Shown one piece after another: positions 52,536 to 60,339 of a stretch of 64,000 bases of DNA. Each line of letters starts with the position of its first letter. Positions within the stretch are counted from its first letter, which is position 1. Below the pieces are notes generated by a model. It was not told the origin of the DNA and did not search any database. It saw only the letters and a list, made by a program, of their open reading frames with translations. The DNA comes from Geomesophilobacter sediminis. Lineage in GTDB: Bacteria > Desulfobacterota > Desulfuromonadia > Geobacterales > Geobacteraceae. Location: positions 62,001-126,000 of the forward strand of contig NZ_JAEMHM010000018.1 in NCBI RefSeq assembly GCF_016458275.1, read 5' to 3'. The position numbers were made by a program, and so were the translations under genes.

Positions 52536-53993
52536 ATGAACATACCAACCGCCATCACGAAAATTTCGCCGACCCTTTGGGAGATTCCGGTCAGTTACAA
52601 GGAAGGGATGCTCGTCCCGGCCCGGATCTTTGCGACGGAAAAGCTCCTCAGCGAGATGGATGCCGGGGTTTTCGACCAGGTCACCAACGTCGCCTCCCTC
52701 CCGGGCATCCTCAAATACGCCTACTGCATGCCCGACGGCCACTGGGGCTACGGCTTCCCCATCGGCGGGGTCGCCGCCATGGACCCGCACACCGGCGTCA
52801 TCTCCCCGGGAGGCATCGGCTTCGACATCAACTGCGGCATGCGCCTGGTGCTCACCAACCTCACCGAGGAGGAAGTCCGCCCCCGGCTGCATCAGCTCGT
52901 GGACCGGCTCTTCGCCCGCATCCCGACCGGCGTCGGCTGCCACGGCTTCGTCCGGCTGAGCGAGTCCGAGTTCGGCCAGGTGGCGGAGCAGGGATCGCGC
53001 TGGTGCTTCAAACGCGGCTTTGCCACCCAGGACGACCTGGACATGACCGAGGAGGGTGGCTGCTTTGCCGGCGCGGATGCATCGCACATCAGCAACAAGG
53101 CGATCCAGCGCGGCTACAACCAGCTCGGCACCCTGGGTTCCGGTAACCACTACTGCGAAATCCAGGTGGCACGGCCGGAAAACGTCTTCGACGCGCAGCT
53201 GGCCCGAGCCTTCGGGATCGACATCCCCAACCAGGTCGTGGTGATGTTTCACTGCGGCAGCCGCGGTTTCGGGCACCAGGTCGCGACCGACTACCTGAAA
53301 CTCTTCCTCTCGGTGATGGAGCGCAAGTACGGCTTGAAAGTGGTGGATCGGGAGCTCTCCTGCGCCCCGTTTCGCTCCCCGGAAGGGGAGGCCTACTTCA
53401 GCGCGATGAAGTGCGCGGTCAACATGGCATTTGCCAACCGCCAGGTGATCCTGCACCGGATCCGGGAGGTCTTCTCCGACATCTTCCAGCGCGACCCGTT
53501 CAACCTCGGCATGAAGATGGTGTACGACGTCGCCCACAACACCGCGAAGCTGGAGCGGCACGAGATCGACGGCAAGCAGCGCGAGATCCTGATCCACCGC
53601 AAAGGGTCGACCCGCGCTTTCGGGCCGGGGGGGTACGGGCTGCCGGAATGCTATGCCAAGACCGGCCAGCCGGTGATCATCGGCGGGAGCATGGAGACCG
53701 GCTCGTACCTGCTGGCCGGCATGGCGGGGGGAGCGGACGCCTTTTTCACCACGGCGCACGGCAGCGGACGCACCATGAGCCGGCACCAGGCGAAGAAGAC
53801 CTTCCGGGGGGACAAGTTGCAGCGGGACATGGAGAGCCGGGGCCTCTACGTCCGGACCGACTCGTTCGGCGGGCTCGCCGAGGAGGCGGGGGCGGCGTAC
53901 AAGAACATCGACGAGGTGGCCGAGACGACCGAACGGGCGGGCCTGAGCCGCCGGGTGGCGCGCTTGGTCCCGATCGGGAACATCAAGGGTTGA
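52536..53993 (+). CDS. rtcB: RNA 3'-phosphate ligase RtcB
   Basis: Joins 2',3'-cyclic phosphate and 5'-OH RNA ends using GTP and Mn2+, 485 residues. Visible ligands and motifs are CMPDGHWGYGFPIGGVAAMD (trimmed), GGIGFDINCGMRLVLTNL with the metal Cys, GNHYCEIQVA, MFHCGSRGFGHQVATDY and the guanylylated His in TTAHGSGRTMSR. GGGGGGAA precedes the ATG. It is followed 14 bases later by archease, its activator. An upstream RtcR-type regulator is not in the window. Confidence 0.97.
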   Translation: MNIPTAITKISPTLWEIPVSYKEGMLVPARIFATEKLLSEMDAGVFDQVTNVASLPGILKYAYCMPDGHWGYGFPIGGVAAMDPHTGVISPGGIGFDINCGMRLVLTNLTEEEVRPRLHQLVDRLFARIPTGVGCHGFVRLSESEFGQVAEQGSRWCFKRGFATQDDLDMTEEGGCFAGADASHISNKAIQRGYNQLGTLGSGNHYCEIQVARPENVFDAQLARAFGIDIPNQVVVMFHCGSRGFGHQVATDYLKLFLSVMERKYGLKVVDRELSCAPFRSPEGEAYFSAMKCAVNMAFANRQVILHRIREVFSDIFQRDPFNLGMKMVYDVAHNTAKLERHEIDGKQREILIHRKGSTRAFGPGGYGLPECYAKTGQPVIIGGSMETGSYLLAGMAGGADAFFTTAHGSGRTMSRHQAKKTFRGDKLQRDMESRGLYVRTDSFGGLAEEAGAAYKNIDEVAETTERAGLSRRVARLVPIGNIKG

Positions 53994-54007
53994 TGCGGGG
54001 GGACGCC

Positions 54008-54439
54008 ATGCCTTTTCAATTTCGCGGAGACATAGCCCACGCCGACGTCGCGTTCGACGCCTGGGCCGCATCGCTGGACGAGCTTTTCGCCGCGGCCGCC
54101 GAAGCGACGCTGGCGGTGATGGTGGAAAGCCCCTCGGAGGTGTACCAAGTGGCCGCGGTGCCGGTGCATCTCGAGGAGCATGACCTGGAGATGCTGCTTT
54201 TCGAATGGCTCAATGAAATCATCTTTTTGAAGGACGCGCGGCGGCTCCTGTTGCATCCGGCCGAGATTCGGGTCGGGGAAGCACCCCAGGGGTGCACGAT
54301 CGAGGCGCTGTTAAAGGGAGAAGAGATCGAACCGGAGCGTCACCGCCTGATCACCGACGTGAAGGCGGTGACGCTGCACCGCTTTTCGGTCCGGCACACC
54401 GGCGAGCGGTGGGAGGCCACCGTGGTGCTCGATGTATGA
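54008..54439 (+). CDS. archease
   Basis: A 143-residue activator of RtcB. The N-terminus has HADVAFDAWAASLDELFAAA, and the Asp/Glu cluster of the family is seen in LLFEWLNEIIFLKD. The C-terminal TDVKAVTLHRFSV and VVLDV strand also fits. The ATG at 54008 is preceded by GGGGGGA; an in-frame ATG at 53993 overlaps the rtcB stop and cannot be excluded. It is co-transcribed with rtcB. Confidence 0.93.
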   Translation: MPFQFRGDIAHADVAFDAWAASLDELFAAAAEATLAVMVESPSEVYQVAAVPVHLEEHDLEMLLFEWLNEIIFLKDARRLLLHPAEIRVGEAPQGCTIEALLKGEEIEPERHRLITDVKAVTLHRFSVRHTGERWEATVVLDV

Positions 54440-54864
54440 GCCCCCCGCCGGCAGCGGGCGCCGCGGCGCCAACCCGGCCGGTGCCTGCCAACCACGCCCC
54501 CTTGCCCTACGCCGGGCTCGCCGATCTCGTTGCGGTGCTGCACTTTATCTGGATCCTCTTTCTCTTTTTCGGCGCCATCTGGGGGCGGCGCAACCGCCTC
54601 GTCCGGGTGGTCCACATCGCCGGGCTGGTGTTTGTCTTCCTGGTGGAAACCCTGGACTGGTACTGCCCCTTGACCGATCTCGAGGTCTGGCTGCGGCACT
54701 TGGGGGGCGGCAGCAGCTACGCCGGCTCCTTCGTCGCCTATTACCTGAACCAGATCATCTACCTCACGGCGCCGCGCTCAGTCATCGTCACCGGCACCGT
54801 TCTCCTCTGCGCGGTCAACGCCTGGCTCTATCTCCACCCCACCCATCCCGCTAACCGATCGTAA
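54436..54864 (+). CDS. DUF2784 membrane protein
   Basis: A 142-residue protein with three to four hydrophobic helices. The family hallmark LADLVAVLHFIWILFLFFGA (about 30-50) is followed by LDWYCPLTDLEVWLR and a last helix. DUF2784 proteins have no known function. The gene overlaps the end of archease by 4 bases (ATGA), so it belongs to the rtcB transcript. Its 3' end overlaps a minus-strand gene by 14 bases. Confidence 0.85.
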   Translation: MSPPPAAGAAAPTRPVPANHAPLPYAGLADLVAVLHFIWILFLFFGAIWGRRNRLVRVVHIAGLVFVFLVETLDWYCPLTDLEVWLRHLGGGSSYAGSFVAYYLNQIIYLTAPRSVIVTGTVLLCAVNAWLYLHPTHPANRS

Positions 54865-55165
54865 AGAGCGGTTCCGCGATCTGCTCGCTGTGGCAGACCG
54901 GGCAGCGTCCCGGCCCCTTCAGCCGGTCCCGCTTTTTGAAGACGAACCCGCACGCCCGGCAGGCCGCCGGCTCCATGACCAGCGTTCCGTAACGCCCCAT
55001 CCGAATGTGCTCCAGGTGATCGAGGACTTCCTTTTCGCTGATACGAATCCGGATCGATATCTCCCGCGTTGGCAAGGATTCGGCCTGCAGCAGGGTGACG
55101 ATCCGGTGCCGCTCGGTCTCGTCGCGATCGCGCGGGACGGTGGCATGCTTGGGGCGAATCTTCAT
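54851..55165 (-). CDS. HTH and zinc-ribbon transcriptional-regulator-like protein
   Basis: A 104-residue protein. The N-terminal part (about 10-60) looks like a winged helix (DETERHRIVTLLQAESLPTR, then REISIRIRISEKEVLDHLEH). The C-terminal part has two Cys pairs, CRACGF and CPVCHS, forming a zinc ribbon. Proteins of this plan are common in Desulfuromonadota and often annotated as ArsR-like regulators; the effector is unknown. The ATG at 55165 follows GGAGG. It converges on the rtcB unit. Confidence 0.8.
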   Translation of the reverse strand: MKIRPKHATVPRDRDETERHRIVTLLQAESLPTREISIRIRISEKEVLDHLEHIRMGRYGTLVMEPAACRACGFVFKKRDRLKGPGRCPVCHSEQIAEPLFTIG

Positions 55166-55245
55166 GGGAGCCTCCACGAAAAAGGCGCCCGCCATACGGT
55201 CGGACGCCTTGCCTTGCCGACACGGGAGAAGCGTCTTCCTGGCGA

Positions 55246-55965
55246 TCAGGGGATGACGACCAACTCGTTCACCACCCCGTCCACCCCGAAGACAAACCAG
55301 GCATCGGATTCGGCGGCCTTTCGAGAACGCTCGCTGGCGACCGATCCGGTAAGGGTGACGATAAGATCGCGGCAGTAGACCTTGACCTGCGACGCGTTCA
55401 CCAGCGGGTCCTTTTCCAGCACCAGGCGGATCGCATCGACGACCTCGTCCGGGTTGTCCTCCTCGGGCGGCGAGATCTCAAGTCCGTTGACGACATCGCG
55501 GGATCCGGGCACCCACCAGGCCAATACCCCCGCCAGCCGTTTATGGGAAAGGCTTTCCGCCTTCCCGTTCAGGGTGACCACCCCTTCGGCCACCTCGATC
55601 TCCAGTACCCTTCCTCCCTCTACCATTCGGACCGTTTCCCATTCCCCTTTGACCAGAGTACGCAACGAGTAGGAATTAAACGCGGACTCTCCCATGAAGG
55701 CGTGGCTGACGTGATCGCGGATTGCCCCATCCTCCATCCGTTCCGCCGGTTCCACCCGGAGCCGGTCGACGATTCCCGTTACCTGCGGCGTCGCCGCGGC
55801 CAACTCGAGGGCGATCTTTTTGGAGGCGACGTCCTCCACCTCCCCGGTCAGCGTCACGACACCCTCCTGGAACTCCACCTGGATCGGGTGCCGGGCCAGA
55901 TTCATCCGCGGCTCTTTTCCCAGGGCAGCGAATACGGCAGTGACGAATTCTTCGGCTCGTATCAT
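55246..55965 (-). CDS. BON-domain protein
   Basis: A 239-residue protein with three BON-like segments: about 10-70 (VEFQEGVVTLTGEVEDVASK), about 80-165 (degenerate, with GVVTLNGKAESLSHK) and about 172-239 (VYCRDLIVTLTGSVASERSR). BON domains bind membranes or polymers. There is no signal peptide, so it would act in the cytoplasm or at the inner face, unlike OsmY. AGGGGGT precedes the ATG. Confidence 0.87.
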   Translation of the reverse strand: MIRAEEFVTAVFAALGKEPRMNLARHPIQVEFQEGVVTLTGEVEDVASKKIALELAAATPQVTGIVDRLRVEPAERMEDGAIRDHVSHAFMGESAFNSYSLRTLVKGEWETVRMVEGGRVLEIEVAEGVVTLNGKAESLSHKRLAGVLAWWVPGSRDVVNGLEISPPEEDNPDEVVDAIRLVLEKDPLVNASQVKVYCRDLIVTLTGSVASERSRKAAESDAWFVFGVDGVVNELVVIP

Positions 55966-56190
55966 CGTGACCCCCTTGCTAAGCTAATGAGCAGCGCGAT
56001 GGTCGTGCACTTGTGAAAAAGACCGGCACGACCAAACTCATGTGAGTTACTAATATTATGGCATAAGATTGTAACATGGGGGGCATTCTTGTCGAACCCC
56101 GCCCCAGCGGGGGCCGGGCCGGGTGAATCGCGCTCGATCTTTCCACCGGCCTCACAAGCAGGTGCGGAAAAAGCGTTGCCGTATACTATG

Positions 56191-56219
56191 TTGCCCGTCA
56201 ACTGGCAAATCGGTATACT
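56191..56219 (+). promoter_or_regulatory. sigma70-type promoter
   Basis: TTGCCC and TATACT with a 17-base spacer, giving a leader of about 40 bases before the DRTGG gene. Confidence 0.6.
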
Positions 56220-56265
56220 CTGAGGTGGTCCGAATCAAGACTTAAGCAATGCGCAGAGGCTACTA

Positions 56266-57360
56266 ATGTGCAAGAAGATATTCATAGCTGCAACGGGGCA
56301 GCACTGTGGGAAGACGACAATCAGTCTTTCCTTGATGCACCTTGCCAAAAAGAGGTACGCACGGGTAGGGTTCATCAAACCGATCGGACCTAAGGTGTGC
56401 ATTCTGGACGGGGTCGAGATGGACATGGATGCGGCCCTGATCGCTTCCATCTACGGCCTGGAAGAGGACCGGCGCCTGATGTCGCCGGTCGTCCTGGGGC
56501 GGGGCTTTACCAAGAGATTTCTCGCCGGGGACATCACACCGCACCAGCCGCTGGACCGGGTGCTCAAGGCCTGCGCCGAGCTGGAAAAGAAAAACGACTT
56601 CCTGATCATCGAAGGGTCGGGGCACGGCGGCGTCGGGTCGGTCATCGGCATCAACAATGCCCAGATCGCCAAGGCGCTCGGCGCCCCGGTGATCATGGTC
56701 GCCAGCGGCGGGATCGGAAGCGTCATCGACATCGTGCAGCTGAACCTCTCCCTTTTCCGCCAGGAAGGAGCCGAGGTGAAGCTGGTGCTGGCCAACAAGC
56801 TCCTTCCGGAAAAAAGGGCGGAGACGCTCGGGTTTCTGCAGAAGTCCTTCAACGGGAAACCGCCGGTGGCGGGGGCATTCAATTACTCCCCGATCCTCGC
56901 CAACCCGACCCTCGCGGACGTCGCCAACCTGTTCAAGCTCCCGCTGCAGGGGGACCAGGAGGCGAAGAGCCGGATCATCCACCACATCCAGCTCGGTGCC
57001 GCCTCCTCCCAGCGGGTCATCGACACCATGCAGGATTCGACCTTGCTCATCACCACCAGCTCGCGCGACGAACTGATCGTTACCTCGTCGGCCCTGTACA
57101 ACATACCGGCCTACCGGCGCAAACTCGCGGGGCTGGTCATTCCGGGCTCGGCGCCGATCTCGGCGATCAGCCAGAAGATCCTGGACGACAGCCGGATTCC
57201 CTACCTGCGGGTCACCGAGTCGACCGCCAATGCCTTCATCGCGTTGCGGGAGCACGTCTCGAAGATCACCAAGGACGACCACGAAAAGATCAACCTGATC
57301 AAGTACAAGGCGGAAGAGCTCTTCGACTTCGCCGCCATCGACGCCATGGCAGCCTCTTGA
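56266..57360 (+). CDS. P-loop and DRTGG-domain protein, BioD/PTA-N-like
   Basis: A 364-residue protein. The N-terminal half (about 1-210) is a dethiobiotin-synthetase-like P-loop domain with ATGQHCGKTTISLSLMHL and LIIEGSGHGGVGSVIG. The C-terminal half (about 215-330) is a DRTGG domain (STLLITTSSRDELIVTSSAL). The same pair occurs at the N-terminus of long phosphotransacetylases, but the catalytic PTA domain is absent, so it may be a sensory or regulatory relative. It starts with a weak AGAGG site. Confidence 0.88.
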   Translation: MCKKIFIAATGQHCGKTTISLSLMHLAKKRYARVGFIKPIGPKVCILDGVEMDMDAALIASIYGLEEDRRLMSPVVLGRGFTKRFLAGDITPHQPLDRVLKACAELEKKNDFLIIEGSGHGGVGSVIGINNAQIAKALGAPVIMVASGGIGSVIDIVQLNLSLFRQEGAEVKLVLANKLLPEKRAETLGFLQKSFNGKPPVAGAFNYSPILANPTLADVANLFKLPLQGDQEAKSRIIHHIQLGAASSQRVIDTMQDSTLLITTSSRDELIVTSSALYNIPAYRRKLAGLVIPGSAPISAISQKILDDSRIPYLRVTESTANAFIALREHVSKITKDDHEKINLIKYKAEELFDFAAIDAMAAS

Positions 57361-57404
57361 ACTTAAAAAGAAAAAGGGTGCCTCGGGGCCCCCTTGCTAA
57401 CGTA

Positions 57405-57438
57405 GAAAAACAGCCGCAGGATTTCCCGCGGCTGTTTT
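57405..57438. terminator. bidirectional terminator
   Basis: AAAAACAGCCGC and GCGGCTGTTTTT form a hairpin between convergent genes. Confidence 0.9.
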
Positions 57439-57462
57439 TGTTTCCAGCTCATTGCTTATTGC

Positions 57463-58764
57463 TCACTGCTCATTGAGCAGCTCGAGCGCCTCGTAGATCC
57501 CGCGCGGGCTCGACTCCGCCACGATCACGGTCACCCCGAGCGCCGCTTCGATATCCTCCGGGGTCAGATCATCCAGGAAGACCCCCTCCCCCTCTTTAAG
57601 CATCACGTCCGGCACCAGTACCACCCCGCCCGGTTCCATCCCCTCCAACTCGGCAATGATGTCCTTGCCGCTGATCAAGCCGGTGACGGTTACGGTGGGT
57701 CCGAAAAGCCGGTTTTTCACCGGGACGCAGCGAAAGGCCGTTCCCGTCTTCGCGGAGAGCTTTTCCAAAAACTCCGAGAGGTAGCGGAACGGCGAATCGC
57801 CGGTCACCACGGTAACCCGGGCCGGGGGAAGCTTCCCGGCCTCCTCCAGAACCTCCTCCGCCTCGTGCAGAAAAAGCGGGATCATCCCGACGCCGTTTTC
57901 CAGCTGCGGGAGGTCCCCGTAGGTTTCCAGGGGAGGAAACGGGAGATTTGCCTTGAGGTAGAACTCGTCGGCGAGAAAGAGAAACGGCTCGCCCAGGCGC
58001 TTCTCGAGCTCGCGCGCCTTTGCCTCCCACTCCGGCACGAAGCTGCCGGCAAACTCCTCGGTCACCGGGGTCAGCCCGGGGAGCCGTCCCCGATGCGCCG
58101 TGAGCCCCACCGGCACCACCGCCAGCGAGGCGACCCACGGGTGCAGCGCGGCAAGATCGGCCACGGTTTGCGCAAACGTCGCGCCGTCGTTCAACCCCGG
58201 GCAGAGCACCACCTGGCAATGCATGCTGATCCGAGCCTGCGCCAGCTCTTCCATCACCTCGCGGATCGGCCGGAGGTCTTTTTTCCCCAGCAGCCGTTCG
58301 CGAGTGGCCGGATCGGTCGCGTGGACCGATATATAAATCGGGGAAAGCCGCTGTTCCTTGATCCGGTCCAGTTCCTCCTGACCGATGTTGGCCAGGGTGA
58401 CGTAGTTGCCATAGAGGAAAGAGAGCCGGTAATCCTCGTCCTTCACATAAAGCGGGGAGCGGAGCCCCTTGGGGAGCTGGTGCACGAAGCAGAAAACGCA
58501 GTTGTTCCCGCAGCGCGCCGGTTCCGGTGCGGCGAAGACGAGCCCGAGCGGTTCCCCCTCTTCGCGTTCCACCTCGAGCTCCCAGAGCTCGCCGTCCGAC
58601 TTCTCGACCTCCAAAACGAGGTTGTCCTCGGCACCGAAATAGTTGTAGTCAATCACGTCCCGGACGATGTGCCCGTTGATGGATAACAACCGGTCCCCCG
58701 GCTCGATCTCCAACTCCTCGGCAATCGATTCCGGCATCACATGGTCAACGATCAAACCTGACAT
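57463..58764 (-). CDS. DUF512 radical-SAM-like protein
   Basis: A 433-residue protein. The N-terminal PDZ-like segment (VMPESIAEELEIEPGDRLLS) is followed by a radical-SAM-like domain with CGNNCVFCFVHQLPKGLRS (the CxxxCxxC cluster site, about 82-90). The C-terminal part (about 225-433) is DUF512. These proteins are annotated as Fe-S oxidoreductases related to NifB/MoaA; no substrate is known. GGAGAGATA precedes the ATG. Confidence 0.92.
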   Translation of the reverse strand: MSGLIVDHVMPESIAEELEIEPGDRLLSINGHIVRDVIDYNYFGAEDNLVLEVEKSDGELWELEVEREEGEPLGLVFAAPEPARCGNNCVFCFVHQLPKGLRSPLYVKDEDYRLSFLYGNYVTLANIGQEELDRIKEQRLSPIYISVHATDPATRERLLGKKDLRPIREVMEELAQARISMHCQVVLCPGLNDGATFAQTVADLAALHPWVASLAVVPVGLTAHRGRLPGLTPVTEEFAGSFVPEWEAKARELEKRLGEPFLFLADEFYLKANLPFPPLETYGDLPQLENGVGMIPLFLHEAEEVLEEAGKLPPARVTVVTGDSPFRYLSEFLEKLSAKTGTAFRCVPVKNRLFGPTVTVTGLISGKDIIAELEGMEPGGVVLVPDVMLKEGEGVFLDDLTPEDIEAALGVTVIVAESSPRGIYEALELLNEQ

Positions 58765-58842
58765 TATCTCTCCATTTTCCTTACCACCCTTCCCAGGAGG
58801 TGAGTACTCCCGAGCCCTGAACTGCCACCGGCGGCGCTATTT

Positions 58843-58872
58843 CTGTGGGAGCGCCATTGCTGGCGCGATTGC
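58843..58872. repeat. REP-type palindrome, GGGAGCGCC family
   Basis: TGTGGGAGCGCCATTGCTGG followed by CGCGATT is a single unit of the family at 5334 and 6024. Confidence 0.75.
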
Positions 58873-59066
58873 CTTTAATCAACCTGCCAACGCGGTGCAA
58901 AACCGGGGGGAGCCATCGATCACGCCATCCGCTGTCGCATCATAACATCGACAGTCACCAAAAGAGAACCCGAGATCGCGTTGGAAACGGGCAGGATCGT
59001 GCCAGGGGGAAACAGGGGGAAGGGTGTTCCGGAACAGGGAAACCGACATCCGGGAGCGGCACAATA

Positions 59067-59105
59067 AAGAAGCCGGCTGGAATCGAAGGAGCCCAGCCGG
59101 CTTTC
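59067..59105 (-). terminator. terminator after hfq
   Basis: AAGCCGGCTGG pairs with CCAGCCGGCTT; on the minus strand the T-rich CTTTATT follows. Confidence 0.85.
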
Positions 59106-59165
59106 GGAAGGAACGTGGCGTGACGACATTTCTTTCAGAGCAGAAGACCGCTGCTCCGAACCGAG

Positions 59166-59390
59166 CTACTGATGCAGCCGGAAAGTGCCGTCAACCGAGG
59201 TGATACTGGAAATGGCGTGCTTATAGATGAGAATATCCCCGTGCACTTCCATCAGTACGGAGAAGTTATCGAAGGACTTGATATTTCCTTCCAGTTTTTC
59301 ACCCGACATGAGCTGTACCAGAACCTTTACGCGCTCTTTGCGGGACTGGTTAAGGTACTGATCCTGAATGTTAAAGGGCGTTTTCGGCAT
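59166..59390 (-). CDS. hfq: RNA chaperone Hfq
   Basis: A hexameric Sm-like RNA chaperone, 74 residues, without the long disordered tail of enterobacterial Hfq. Sm1 is seen in NQSRKERVKVLVQLMSGEKL and Sm2 in ILIYKHAISSI (YKHAI being the family marker). It lies 11 bases behind miaA in the conserved mutL-miaA-hfq order. It has a terminator of its own. Its presence makes small-RNA regulation likely in this organism. Confidence 0.97.
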   Translation of the reverse strand: MPKTPFNIQDQYLNQSRKERVKVLVQLMSGEKLEGNIKSFDNFSVLMEVHGDILIYKHAISSITSVDGTFRLHQ

Positions 59391-59401
59391 GTTCCTCTCC
59401 T

Positions 59402-60316
59402 TTACGCAAAAAATTCAATGACATGTTGGTGGATAGTAGCAAAACTTTCAGGATATTCAAGCCAATAAATTTCATTATCCCTTTTGAACCACGTCAACTG
59501 ACGTTTCGCGTAATGGCGGGTATCGCGTTTCATCAGTCGAGTGGCCTCTTCGAGGCCCATCTCACCGGCAATATAGGCACACATTTCCTTGTAGCCGATG
59601 GATCGCATTGACTTGAGCTCTCTCGAAAAACCGCGAGATAGCAGAGAGCGGACCTCCTGTTCCAGACCGGACTCGAGCATCGTGTCCACCCTCTGGTCGA
59701 GGCGACGGTAGAGCGCCTCACGTTCTACTTTGATGGCGATTTTAAGAGTGTCGTAGTGTTCACCGGAAAAGCCATGCTCAGTCCGCAATGCCGAAACCGG
59801 TCGTCCGGTCTGGTGATACACCTCGAGAGCCCGCACCAGGCGCACCCGGTCGTTTCGATGCAGCCGACTCGCCGATTCGGGGTCCACCTCGGCGAGCCGG
59901 CATACCAGTTCCTCCCCCGACAGTGCCTCGAGCTCCCGGCGCAGGGTTTCGTCCGCCTTGGGCGAATCGACCAGCCCTTCCACAAGCGCCCGGAGGTAAA
60001 GCCCGGTGCCGCCGACGACGATGACCTTTTTCCCCCGCGCGACGATGTCTTCGATCACCGCAGCGGCCTCACGTCTGAAGTCGGAAGCGGTGAAATTGAC
60101 CTCGGGAGAGACGAATCCGATCAGGTGATGGGGAACCCGGTCGAGTTCCTCGCGGGTAGGTTTCGCGGTGCCGATATCCAGGTACCGGTAGACCTGCATC
60201 GAGTCGGCGTTCACGATCTCGGCACCGATCTCCTCGGCAAGGCGCACCGCGAGCCCGCTTTTCCCCGAACCGGTAGGTCCGCCGATGACGACGAGTTTGA
60301 TCCTGGCTTCAATCAT
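59402..60316 (-). CDS. miaA: tRNA dimethylallyltransferase
   Basis: Adds the dimethylallyl group to A37 of tRNAs reading UNN codons, 304 residues. The P-loop is IGGPTGSGKSGLAVRLA, followed by EIVNADSMQVYRYLDIGTAK and IVVGGTGLYLRALVEG (V-start), and KRDTRHYAKRQLTWFKRDNE at the tRNA-binding end. The ATG at 60316 is chosen; a TTG at 60343 that overlaps the mutL stop is possible. Confidence 0.97.
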   Translation of the reverse strand: MIEARIKLVVIGGPTGSGKSGLAVRLAEEIGAEIVNADSMQVYRYLDIGTAKPTREELDRVPHHLIGFVSPEVNFTASDFRREAAAVIEDIVARGKKVIVVGGTGLYLRALVEGLVDSPKADETLRRELEALSGEELVCRLAEVDPESASRLHRNDRVRLVRALEVYHQTGRPVSALRTEHGFSGEHYDTLKIAIKVEREALYRRLDQRVDTMLESGLEQEVRSLLSRGFSRELKSMRSIGYKEMCAYIAGEMGLEEATRLMKRDTRHYAKRQLTWFKRDNEIYWLEYPESFATIHQHVIEFFA

Positions 60317-60339
60317 TGCGGCAACATCCTCCGGCCCGG

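Larger units (their letters stand above)
58765..59165. other. gene-free stretch
   Basis: Between the DUF512 start and the hfq stop. It holds a REP-type repeat (58843-58872) and the hfq terminator (59067-59105), and is otherwise without a supportable frame. Confidence 0.7.
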
